Shown: piece after piece, positions 1 through 5,495 of the stretch
Position numbering within the stretch: position 1 is the stretch's first letter
Layout: every line of letters begins with the position of its first letter
Source: Paenibacillus sp. UBA6285
Lineage (GTDB): Bacteria > Bacillota > Bacilli > Paenibacillales > Paenibacillaceae
Direction: 5' to 3'
Length of the DNA: 8,096 nt
Assembly (NCBI GenBank): GCA_002438345.1
Contig: DJUJ01000187.1
Span: forward strand, 4,740-12,835
Notes under the pieces: model-generated
The model's database searches: none
Told to the model about the DNA's origin: nothing
Seen by the model: only the letters and a program-made list of their open reading frames with translations
Program-made: the position numbers and the translations under genes

Positions 1-90
1 GCCTTCAGCGTCCTTATAAGGACGATAGCGTTTAAGCGAGAAATATAAGGCATAAAGTTTAGGTGCAAAACCTATACTTTCTTATATTTC
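1..90 (+). repeat. Dispersed intergenic two-hairpin repeat, copy 1 (5' end cut by window)
   Basis: This is the first of two related copies; the other is at 5370-5460, in the same orientation. A block of 24 bases is identical between them (27-50 here, 5401-5424 there). The element has two parts. The first is a hairpin around the perfect 16-bp palindrome at 9-24 (CGTCC...GGACG). The second is a long hairpin in which 41-49 (AAATATAAG) pairs with 81-89 (CTTATATTT), continued by AAAGT/ACTTT (54-58/76-80) and TAGG/CCTA (60-63/71-74). No reading frame or transposase is present. It lies just upstream of the riboswitch. Whether it is a REP/MITE-like element, a structured RNA or part of the leader is not decided by the sequence. 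Confidence 0.72.
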
Positions 91-115
91 ACGTGGAAAT
101 ACCCGTTAACTTCAT

Positions 116-220
116 AGAACCAGGGGTGCTGGAATTGGCCGGCTGAGATTGTATCCCACAAGATACTGACCCTTATACCTGATCTGGATAATGCCAGCGT
201 AGGAATCGCCAATTGGTTTT
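116..220 (+). promoter_or_regulatory. TPP riboswitch aptamer (THI-box)
   Basis: The conserved THI-box blocks occur in order: GGGGTGC (123-129), GGCTGAGA (140-147), ACCCTT (169-174), then ACCTGATCTGGATAATGCC (177-195) and AGCGTAGG (196-203). A short P3 hairpin forms from GCTGG (128-132) and CCGGC (139-143) with one wobble. A closing stem can form between 116-122 and 214-220. Known TPP riboswitches bind thiamine pyrophosphate and regulate thiamine synthesis or uptake genes. Here the aptamer is followed by a Rho-independent terminator and then by a thiamine-precursor transporter operon, so transcription attenuation is the likely mode. No convincing promoter was found between 1 and 115. Confidence 0.96.
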
Positions 221-256
221 GGTCCCTGTGACCTTTACTAACCTTGCGCCAAGCCA

Positions 257-285
257 GCGTCCCGATCACTCGGGGCGCTTTTTTT
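257..285 (+). terminator. Riboswitch-controlled Rho-independent terminator
   Basis: AGCGTCCCGA (257-266) and TCGGGGCGCT (271-280) form a 10-bp stem with one G-U pair and a four-base loop, followed by a T run (280-285). It lies between the TPP aptamer and the thiY start. Its 5' arm overlaps a segment (255-264) that can pair completely, with two wobbles, with aptamer bases 123-132. The sequence therefore offers an antiterminator that excludes both the aptamer fold and the terminator. Confidence 0.92.
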
Positions 286-382
286 GTGTAGATCACAAAA
301 GATGTAGAAGAAATGTACATACTACACTTTATGGTTCATGTTGGATGACGGGATCTGGCAACCTTAAAGGAGAGAAGAAGAC

Positions 383-1435
383 ATGCAAGTCAAGAAAGCA
401 CTCATGCTGAGCCTCACCTGTATGCTCATTCTTGCGATTGCCGGATGCGGCAGCAACAATGGGAATACAGCTGGAAACAAAGGAACTGCTGCGGAATCCA
501 ATGCAGCGAACGGGTCGGATGCTCCGAAGGAGCTTACCAAAGTTAAGATTGCACTAGACTGGACACCGAACACGAATCATACCGGTCTATACGTAGCCAA
601 GGATCTTGGTTATTACGCTGAAGAAGGTTTGGATGTAGAAATCGTTCAACCTGGTGCCGCAGGTTCCGACACCATGGTTACCTCTGGGGAAGCCGCTTTT
701 GGTATCAGCGCTCAAGAAGGATTAACACTAGCCCGTCTACAAGGCGTACCCCTTGTCTCGATTGCAGCCATTATTCAGCATAATACTTCGGGATTCGCCG
801 CTCCAGTGGACCGCAATATTAAATCGCCAAAAGATTTTGAAGGTAAGACCTACGGCGGTTGGGGCTCTCCCGCTGAAGAAGCAGCCATGAAAGCGATCAT
901 GGACCCTGAGGGTGGCGACGTGAAGAAGGTTAAGCTCGTCAGCATTGGGGAAGCAGATTATTTCACAGCCGTAAAACGTGACATTGATTTCGCTTGGATC
1001 TTCTACGCATGGACCGGTATTGAGGCCGAACTACGTGGTGAGCCGCTGGATATGCTGTACTTGAAGGATTATGCACCACAGCTCGATTATTACACACCTG
1101 TGCTGACAACGAGCGAGAAGCAGATTTCTGAGAATCCAGATTTGGTGAAGGCTTTCCTGAAAGCCACATCGAAAGGTTATCAGTATGCGATTGATCATCC
1201 AGAAGAGGCTGCCGCAACCTTATCCAAGGCTGTTCCTGACCTAGATGCTGAGCTTGTCCTAGCTAGCCAGAAATGGCTTAGCCCGAAATACAAGGATGAC
1301 GCTGCCCGCTGGGGTGAGCAAAAAACCGAAGTCTGGCAGAATTACGGTGACTGGATGTATGGTCTGAAGCTGCTGGATAAACCGCTGGATGCTGCAAGTG
1401 CATTCACTAATGATTTTTTACCGGCTGGAGAGTAA
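383..1435 (+). CDS. thiY: ThiY: pyrimidine-precursor-binding lipoprotein of the ThiXYZ ABC importer
   Basis: This is the extracytoplasmic substrate-binding protein of an ABC importer for a thiamine pyrimidine precursor. In the studied Bacillus halodurans system the ligand is N-formyl-4-amino-5-aminomethyl-2-methylpyrimidine; that ligand is inferred here from family and context. The protein has 350 residues. A lipoprotein signal peptide (residues 1-21) ends in the lipobox IAGC, with Cys22 the lipid-anchored residue, followed by an Asn/Gly/Ala-rich linker. The NMT1/THI5-like domain starts near residue 53 with the family hallmark WTPNTNHTGLYVA (60-72) and GYYAEEGLDV; GGWGSPAE (159-165 region) is the glycine-rich ligand loop. 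The start ATG is preceded by AAAGGAG (366-372) at 10-nt spacing. It is the first gene behind the TPP riboswitch. The eukaryotic THI5 iron/histidine HMP-synthase motif CCCFC is absent, which fits a binding protein. Confidence 0.93.
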   Translation: MQVKKALMLSLTCMLILAIAGCGSNNGNTAGNKGTAAESNAANGSDAPKELTKVKIALDWTPNTNHTGLYVAKDLGYYAEEGLDVEIVQPGAAGSDTMVTSGEAAFGISAQEGLTLARLQGVPLVSIAAIIQHNTSGFAAPVDRNIKSPKDFEGKTYGGWGSPAEEAAMKAIMDPEGGDVKKVKLVSIGEADYFTAVKRDIDFAWIFYAWTGIEAELRGEPLDMLYLKDYAPQLDYYTPVLTTSEKQISENPDLVKAFLKATSKGYQYAIDHPEEAAATLSKAVPDLDAELVLASQKWLSPKYKDDAARWGEQKTEVWQNYGDWMYGLKLLDKPLDAASAFTNDFLPAGE

Positions 1436-1463
1436 ACACTTTAGGAAGGAGGAACGGATCGTA

Positions 1464-1574
1464 GTGATGTGCTACGTGAGTACCGGACTTCCCAAGTTCG
1501 TTCAAGATTCGATGTCGTATCCGCTTCCTGAATTACTTCGTTATCAAAGTTGGCTTTTTGAACTTACCTTATAA
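1464..1574 (+). CDS. Possible small ORF in the thi operon (35-36 codons)
   Basis: I do not recognise this product. The 158-bp gap between thiY and the next gene contains AAGGAGG (1446-1452), one of the strongest ribosome binding sites in the window. Candidate starts follow at GTG 1464 (11-nt spacing) and ATG 1467 (14-nt spacing). From the ATG the frame encodes 35 residues, starting MCYVSTGLPKF and ending LFELTL, with TAA at 1572-1574, 19 bp before the next gene's GTG. There is no membrane segment and no signal peptide. It could be a real small protein, a translated leader that couples expression of the downstream gene, or a remnant of a degraded gene. The spacing to either start is longer than ideal, so translation is uncertain. 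Confidence 0.35.
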   Translation: MMCYVSTGLPKFVQDSMSYPLPELLRYQSWLFELTL

Positions 1575-1593
1575 AATGAGAGGATTGATTATC

Positions 1594-1887
1594 GTGGCAA
1601 ACACACTACTCAGCATTCAAGTAATTCCAAAGACTCCAAACAACGAGGACTCCATCCCATACGTAGATAAAGCGATTGAGGTCATTCAGAAATCCGGCGT
1701 TAAACATCAGGTAAATCCACTGGAAACCACCATGGAAGGTGAGCTTAGCGAGTTGCTAGAGGTTGTACGTCAGATGCAGGAAGCACTGATCGAGGCAGGC
1801 AGTCCAAGCGTGATTTCGCAGATCAAAATCGCTCATAATCCTAACGGAATCAGCATGGATAAATTGACGGAGAAATATCGGCCGTGA
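1594..1887 (+). CDS. MTH1187 family thiamine-binding protein (PF01910/DUF77)
   Basis: This is a small cytoplasmic protein of 97 residues, the usual size of the MTH1187/YkoF-like thiamine-binding family. It begins VANTLLSIQVIPK and continues with the typical alternation of beta strand and helix: a strand LLSIQVIPKT, helix VDKAIEVIQKSG, strand VKHQVNPLETTMEGE, helix ELLEVVRQMQEALIEAG, strand SVISQIKIAHN. The family binds thiamine or related pyrimidines and often sits with THI-box regulated transport genes. The exact role here (intracellular ligand carrier or sensor) is not known. The start is GTG 1594, chosen because GAGAGG (1578-1583) lies 10 nt upstream; the in-frame TTG at 1558 and ATG at 1576 have no good ribosome binding site. 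Its stop codon overlaps the thiX start (GTGA, 1884-1887), which suggests translational coupling. Confidence 0.87.
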   Translation: MANTLLSIQVIPKTPNNEDSIPYVDKAIEVIQKSGVKHQVNPLETTMEGELSELLEVVRQMQEALIEAGSPSVISQIKIAHNPNGISMDKLTEKYRP

Positions 1888-2645
1888 GATCGACCTGGAA
1901 GCTAATATGGCCGCCCCTTGTGGCGGTCGTCTTCTTTTTAACCTTATGGCAACTATCCGTTTCTCTTTTTTCTATCGAACCTTGGATTCTGCCGAGTCCT
2001 GCTGATATTGCTCGTGAATCCACCAGTAATGCCTCAGGTCTCTGGGCTCATACTATGGCTACGCTTCGGCTCACGTTAATCGGCTTTCCCATTGGTACAG
2101 CTGTAGGCCTGATCGTCGCTCTACTGCTGCATCTGTTGCCTTGGGCCAAACGGGCTTTTTATCCACTCATTATTCTGAGTCAAAATGTTCCCTCCATCGC
2201 ACTCGGGCCGCTGCTCATCATCTGGTTCGGCTTCGGTCTTTTGCCCAAAATCGTGTTGATTACGCTGGTATGTTTCTTCCCGGTAGCTGTCGCTGCTATG
2301 GGCGGCTTGTCCCAAAGTGATCAGGTCATGGTAAATTATATGAAAATGGCGGGTGCAAGCAAGTGGCAAATCTTCACCAAGCTAGAGCTGCCCACTTCTA
2401 TTCCGGCACTATTCTCTGGTGTGAAAATATCCGCCACCTATGCGGTTATGGGAGCCGTGGTCGCAGAATGGATTGGCGCAGATAAAGGTATTGGCTATTA
2501 TATGCTTCTCCAGAAATCCGCTTATCGTACGGATCGGATGTTTGTCGCTATTGTTATTATCGTGCTTCTTAGTCTTGTACTCTTTGCTATTATTGCCCTG
2601 CTGGAGAAATGGCTTGTACGCTGGAAGCCGCGCCGTAACTCATAG
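1884..2645 (+). CDS. thiX: ThiX: ABC transporter permease for a thiamine pyrimidine precursor
   Basis: This is the integral membrane subunit of the importer and would act as a homodimer that couples to ThiZ. It has 253 residues, with about six hydrophobic segments near residues 9-29, 62-85, 92-118, 121-141, 183-197 and 220-241. The binding-protein-dependent permease EAA loop is at about 152-180 (KMAGASKWQIFTKLELPTSIP), with the conserved AGAS...LP pattern that contacts the ATPase. The chain resembles SsuC/TauC/ThiX-type permeases; the transported compound is assigned from the neighbouring ThiY and the riboswitch. The GTG start overlaps the preceding stop by four bases, and GGAGA (1869-1873) gives a ribosome binding site inside the upstream gene at 10-nt spacing. 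The basic C-terminus (WKPRRNS) fits the positive-inside rule. Confidence 0.92.
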   Translation: MRSTWKLIWPPLVAVVFFLTLWQLSVSLFSIEPWILPSPADIARESTSNASGLWAHTMATLRLTLIGFPIGTAVGLIVALLLHLLPWAKRAFYPLIILSQNVPSIALGPLLIIWFGFGLLPKIVLITLVCFFPVAVAAMGGLSQSDQVMVNYMKMAGASKWQIFTKLELPTSIPALFSGVKISATYAVMGAVVAEWIGADKGIGYYMLLQKSAYRTDRMFVAIVIIVLLSLVLFAIIALLEKWLVRWKPRRNS

Positions 2646-2661
2646 AAAGGAAGATGCCTGT

Positions 2662-3516
2662 ATGTCTCAAGCGACGCAAATGCAACACAGAACAACAGAA
2701 GTCATAAGCTCACCTGAAGCTCATACCGCACCACCTGCTCTTGAAGTAAGTGGCATCTCCAAGTCCTTCACCCATCGTCGCCGCGAGACGAACGTGCTGA
2801 ATAACGTCTCTCTTAAGGTAGAACAGCAAGAGTTCATTTCGATTGTAGGTCCTTCCGGCTGCGGAAAAAGCACCTTATTCCATATGATCGGTGGTCTTGT
2901 GAATCCAGATGCTGGAACGATTCGGATGAACGGCAAGGTCGTTACGGGACAGCGCGGTGAAATTAGTTATATGCCGCAACAGCCTGCACTGTTCCCTTGG
3001 CGGACGATTGAGGATAATGTGCTGCTTGCCGGTGAAATCAAAGGCGCACTGCGTGATGGCGCTCGTGAGGAAGCGCGGCAGTGGCTCGCCAAGGTTGGGC
3101 TAAGCGGGTTCGAACAAGCTTATCCGCATATGCTGTCGGGCGGAATGCAGCAGCGTGCGGCTTTTCTTAGAGCATTGCTCGCTCCGCAGGAACTGATGCT
3201 GCTCGATGAACCTTTCAGCGCACTGGATGCGCTAACTCGCAGTGAAATGCAGCGCTGGCTGCTCGAACTGTGGGAGGAGAATCGCCGCTCTGTACTGTTC
3301 ATCACCCACAACATCGAAGAAGCATTGCTCCTCTCGAATCGTATTTATGTATTTTCGGGCCGCCCTGGCTCCATCCTACATACTGTTGACGTGCCATTTC
3401 CACGGCCGCGCCGCGATGAGATTACGGATTCCCCGAAATTCCTTAAACTCAAACGCCAGCTGTCACAATGGATGCGAGAGGAACAAGCTAAAAGCGGGAA
3501 GCAACCTTCAGAATAA
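2662..3516 (+). CDS. thiZ: ThiZ: ABC transporter ATP-binding protein
   Basis: This is the cytoplasmic ATPase that powers ThiX-mediated import. It has 284 residues. All nucleotide-binding motifs are present in order: Walker A GPSGCGKST (63-71), Q-loop MPQQPALFPWRT (104-115), signature LSGGMQQR (158-165), Walker B LMLLDEP (178-184), D-loop SALD (186-189) and H-loop His216 (FITHN). The Q-loop LFPW and the overall layout match the nitrate/sulfonate/taurine/thiamine precursor subfamily. The start is ATG 2662, with AAAGGAA (2646-2652) 9 nt upstream. A longer open frame reaching back to 2440 overlaps thiX and was not used. The N-terminus (residues 1-25) is a polar extension ahead of the first strand (LEVSGISKSF). 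The gene starts 16 bp after thiX and ends the operon at a terminator (3566-3606). Confidence 0.93.
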   Translation: MSQATQMQHRTTEVISSPEAHTAPPALEVSGISKSFTHRRRETNVLNNVSLKVEQQEFISIVGPSGCGKSTLFHMIGGLVNPDAGTIRMNGKVVTGQRGEISYMPQQPALFPWRTIEDNVLLAGEIKGALRDGAREEARQWLAKVGLSGFEQAYPHMLSGGMQQRAAFLRALLAPQELMLLDEPFSALDALTRSEMQRWLLELWEENRRSVLFITHNIEEALLLSNRIYVFSGRPGSILHTVDVPFPRPRRDEITDSPKFLKLKRQLSQWMREEQAKSGKQPSE

Positions 3517-3565
3517 ATGTAGATAAAAGACATCTCAGATCAAAGTAACAAATGAGAGATCAAAC

Positions 3566-3606
3566 AAAGAACCGCTCGGGCTTCTATTAGCCCAGCGGTT
3601 CTTTTG
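3566..3606. terminator. Bidirectional Rho-independent terminator between convergent genes
   Basis: AAAGAACCGCT (3566-3576) pairs with AGCGGTTCTTT (3594-3604), and GGGCT (3578-3582) pairs with AGCCC (3589-3593) around a six-base loop. Only one base (C3577) is bulged. The plus strand continues TTTTGTTGTT, and the minus strand reads out into TTTGTTTG. It can therefore end the thi operon on the plus strand and the fumarate-reductase-like gene on the minus strand. Confidence 0.9.
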
Positions 3607-3640
3607 TTGTTACCCAGTAACGAAATATGGAGTTAGTGTC

Positions 3641-5191
3641 TTATTGTGCTTGTACGAACTCAGCAGATTTAATCCCTGCTTGACGGCCGAAAATAATGAT
3701 TTCTGCCACAGAGTTACCGCCGATCCGGTTTTGACCGTGCAATCCACCTGTAACTTCACCTGCTGCAAACAGGCCAGGAATAGCTGCACCGTCTTTATTT
3801 AATACTTCTGTGTTCGTATTGATCTTCACACCGCCCATGGTGTAGTGAATCCCAGGAGCGATCTTAATCGCGTAGAAAGGACCCGCGGACAAGTCGTTGT
3901 CCATCCCTGTTGTTCTGCCGAATTCAGCATCGTTCTTGTTCTTTACTGCGCTGTTCCAAGTATCGAGTGTAGCTTTCAACTTATCTGCTGGAACGCCGAT
4001 TTCTTTTGCCAATGCCTCGATGGAATCCGCTTTGATTACGAAGCCCATTTTATCATATTGTTCAATCGCTTTAACGCGTGATTTTACGCCGGAATCAAAG
4101 ACAAGAGTAGCCGCTTTTTCAGGAAGTGCATTGATGGCTGCGGTAACTTTATCACGTGTAGTCAATTCGTTCACGAACCGTGTGCCTTCACTGTTAACGA
4201 GGATAGATCCTTCGCCGCGAACAGCTTCCCCGATCAGATAAGATTTTTCTTGTTGAACCGTTGGGTGAACCTGGATTTGATCCATATCAACAGTTGTTCC
4301 ACCAAGTGCCTCAATCATCTTGATGCCGTCGCCGGTACTACCGATCTGGTTAGTAGTAACGTATCCTTCCAGATCAGGTCTGACTTTAGAGATCATGTCC
4401 ATATTAGCACCGAAACCACCAGTTGTTACAACAACTGCCTTCGCTGTAATGGTTTTCTCATCGGCTTGGTTAAACAGTACTTTGACACCGTTAGTCTTAC
4501 CGTCTTTTTGGGTGATTTCCTTAACATCTGCGTTTACAAACAGTGGGATTTCTTTTTCTTGTAAGTTCTTAACCAAGCCTTTGACAAGGTATTGGCCTAC
4601 CGCAGAGCCGTCTTCTGGACGGTGGGTACGTTTTTCACTCATGCCGCCTGTAATCGTGATATTGTTCAGTCTGATTCCAATTGAATCCAGCCAATCGATA
4701 GCACTTGCGGAATTGTCAACGAAGAAGCGAAGCATCTCTTTATCGTTCGTGTCATGGCCGCCCTTTAGTGTCTCTTCATAAAACTTATCATTGCTGTCTT
4801 CAATGCCTTGATCTTTTTGGAATTTCGTTTGGGATGCATTCATCCCCGACGAGGATTTACTTGTATTCCCGCCTGCAACCGGCATTTTTTCTAAGATAAC
4901 CGGGTTCAAGCCTTTAGCCTTTGCTTCTAGTGCAGCAGACATTCCCGCACCGCCAGCACCGACAATAACGATATCGTAACTATCTTTTAATTGATCCAGT
5001 GGTGTGTAGCTTGCTTCTGATGCGCCTGATACGGCTTCTGTTTTATCATTTTTAGCCGTCTCATTGACCTTACTCTTGTTCTCGTTGCCACTACTATTAC
5101 CTGTGCTGTTGCTATTACTGTTACCGCATCCTGCGAGAACGAGCATGACAGAGAGAATGAGAATAAGGGCAGAGCTTGTTGTCTTTTTCAT
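3641..5191 (-). CDS. Exported FAD lipoprotein, fumarate reductase/flavocytochrome c family
   Basis: This is a 516-residue lipoprotein predicted to reduce fumarate, or a similar unsaturated acid, outside the membrane using bound FAD. The signal peptide ends in LVLAGC with Cys22 as the lipid anchor, followed by a Ser/Asn-rich linker to about residue 65. The FAD fold starts at YDIVIVGAGGAGMSAALEA (72-90) and ends with GLFAAGEVTGGLHGQNRIGG (473-492). Active-site residues fit Shewanella Fcc3: His309, Glu322, Arg325, Arg346, His449 and Arg489 correspond to H365, E378, R381, R402, H504 and R544, with near-identical spacing (13, 3, 21, 103 against 102, 40). Urocanate reductases are reported to replace the first His by Tyr; here it is His. 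There is no CxxCH heme domain and no FMN_bind domain. The start ATG 5191 follows AAGGGG; an extension to 5263 lacks a ribosome binding site and would bury the signal peptide. Substrate and electron donor are unproven. Confidence 0.9.
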   Translation of the reverse strand: MKKTTSSALILILSVMLVLAGCGNSNSNSTGNSSGNENKSKVNETAKNDKTEAVSGASEASYTPLDQLKDSYDIVIVGAGGAGMSAALEAKAKGLNPVILEKMPVAGGNTSKSSSGMNASQTKFQKDQGIEDSNDKFYEETLKGGHDTNDKEMLRFFVDNSASAIDWLDSIGIRLNNITITGGMSEKRTHRPEDGSAVGQYLVKGLVKNLQEKEIPLFVNADVKEITQKDGKTNGVKVLFNQADEKTITAKAVVVTTGGFGANMDMISKVRPDLEGYVTTNQIGSTGDGIKMIEALGGTTVDMDQIQVHPTVQQEKSYLIGEAVRGEGSILVNSEGTRFVNELTTRDKVTAAINALPEKAATLVFDSGVKSRVKAIEQYDKMGFVIKADSIEALAKEIGVPADKLKATLDTWNSAVKNKNDAEFGRTTGMDNDLSAGPFYAIKIAPGIHYTMGGVKINTNTEVLNKDGAAIPGLFAAGEVTGGLHGQNRIGGNSVAEIIIFGRQAGIKSAEFVQAQ

Positions 5192-5211
5192 TTTTATAAC
5201 GCCCCTTTTTT

Positions 5212-5227
5212 TGTGAATAATTTCACA
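5212..5227. promoter_or_regulatory. Fnr/Crp-family operator-like palindrome
   Basis: TGTGA-N6-TCACA, read on the plus strand, is an exact match to the Bacillus Fnr consensus. It lies 21-36 bp ahead of the minus-strand fumarate-reductase-like gene. It overlaps the predicted transcription start, so as placed it would favour repression; activation would need a differently placed promoter. The same bases could form a 6-bp hairpin in the mRNA leader. Confidence 0.5.
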
Positions 5228-5230
5228 TTT

Positions 5231-5259
5231 ATAATACATCAATAACGATGTTTTGTGAA
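5231..5259 (-). promoter_or_regulatory. Sigma-A type promoter of the fumarate-reductase-like gene
   Basis: Read on the minus strand, TTCACA (5259-5254) serves as -35 and TATTAT (5236-5231) as -10, with exactly 17 bp between them. Each matches the consensus at five of six positions. Transcription would start near 5224, giving a leader of about 33 nt before the ATG at 5191. Confidence 0.55.
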
Positions 5260-5288
5260 GCATTTTCTGTAATTAGTTATGATTATCC

Positions 5289-5324
5289 TTTCATTTCCAT
5301 GAATATTTTCATGTATATTTTCAT
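5289..5324 (-). repeat. Tandem 12-bp repeats upstream of the fumarate-reductase-like promoter
   Basis: On the minus strand, ATGAAAATATAC (5324-5313) and ATGAAAATATTC (5312-5301) are adjacent 12-mers that differ at one base. A weaker third unit, ATGGAAATGAAA (5300-5289), shares seven positions. The same stretch contains the inverted repeat CATGAA-TATT-TTCATG (5298-5313). The array lies about 65-100 bp upstream of the predicted transcription start, in an AT-rich stretch. It may be a regulator-binding array, an UP-type element, or chance. Confidence 0.5.
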
Positions 5325-5369
5325 TTTAATTTGCAATTCCAGTTACTCCTCAGCTCGCTATTCAAGTAT

Positions 5370-5460
5370 AAACGCCTTCGACGTCCCTATGAGGACGGTA
5401 AGCGTTTAAGCGAGAAATATAAGGTTATTAAAGTTGCGCAGCCTATAAATTCTTATATTT
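5370..5460 (+). repeat. Dispersed intergenic two-hairpin repeat, copy 2
   Basis: This is the complete counterpart of the copy at 1-90. Hairpin 1 is AAACGC (5370-5375) with GCGTTT (5402-5407), enclosing CGTCC (5382-5386) with GGACG (5393-5397). Hairpin 2 is AAATATAAG (5415-5423) with CTTATATTT (5452-5460). Bases 5401-5424 are identical to 27-50. Arms are better conserved than loops, and loop changes leave the arms able to pair, which argues for selection on structure or recent spread. No protein is encoded. It sits between the fumarate-reductase-like promoter and the terminator of the glycosyltransferase gene. Confidence 0.78.
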
Positions 5461-5494
5461 TAAGAAAGCCACCCTATCCAGGGTGGCCTTCTTA
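5461..5494 (-). terminator. Rho-independent terminator of the glycosyltransferase gene
   Basis: GCCACCCT (5468-5475) and AGGGTGGC (5480-5487) form a perfect 8-bp GC-rich stem with a four-base loop. TAAGAA and TTCTTA extend the stem on the outside after one mismatch. It begins one base past the glycosyltransferase stop codon, and in that direction the RNA continues with U/A-rich sequence (TTTCTTAAAAT). It directly abuts repeat copy 2. Confidence 0.88.
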
Positions 5495-5495
5495 C

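Noticed and set aside
73..88. TATACT and TATATT as -10 elements for the thi operon inside repeat copy 1
   Set aside because: No acceptable -35 lies 16-18 bp upstream of either, and both belong to the hairpin arms shared with the repeat family. The operon promoter may lie before the window or be unrecognised.
2440..2661. Upstream extension of thiZ
   Set aside because: It overlaps thiX in another frame and has no ribosome binding site, while ATG 2662 has AAAGGAA at proper distance and begins the normal ATPase length.
4320..4781. 153-residue open frame on the plus strand
   Set aside because: It is fully antisense to the fumarate-reductase-like gene, which has a complete domain, lipobox and ribosome binding site. 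The antisense frame has no ribosome binding site and no recognisable motif.
5192..5263. N-terminal extension of the fumarate-reductase-like protein
   Set aside because: It would place extra residues before the signal peptide and overlap the predicted promoter and Fnr-like site. ATG 5191 has a ribosome binding site and a standard lipoprotein leader.
5370..5460. Interpretation of the repeats as a CRISPR array
   Set aside because: There are only two copies, more than 5 kb apart, with no spacers of regular length and no cas genes.
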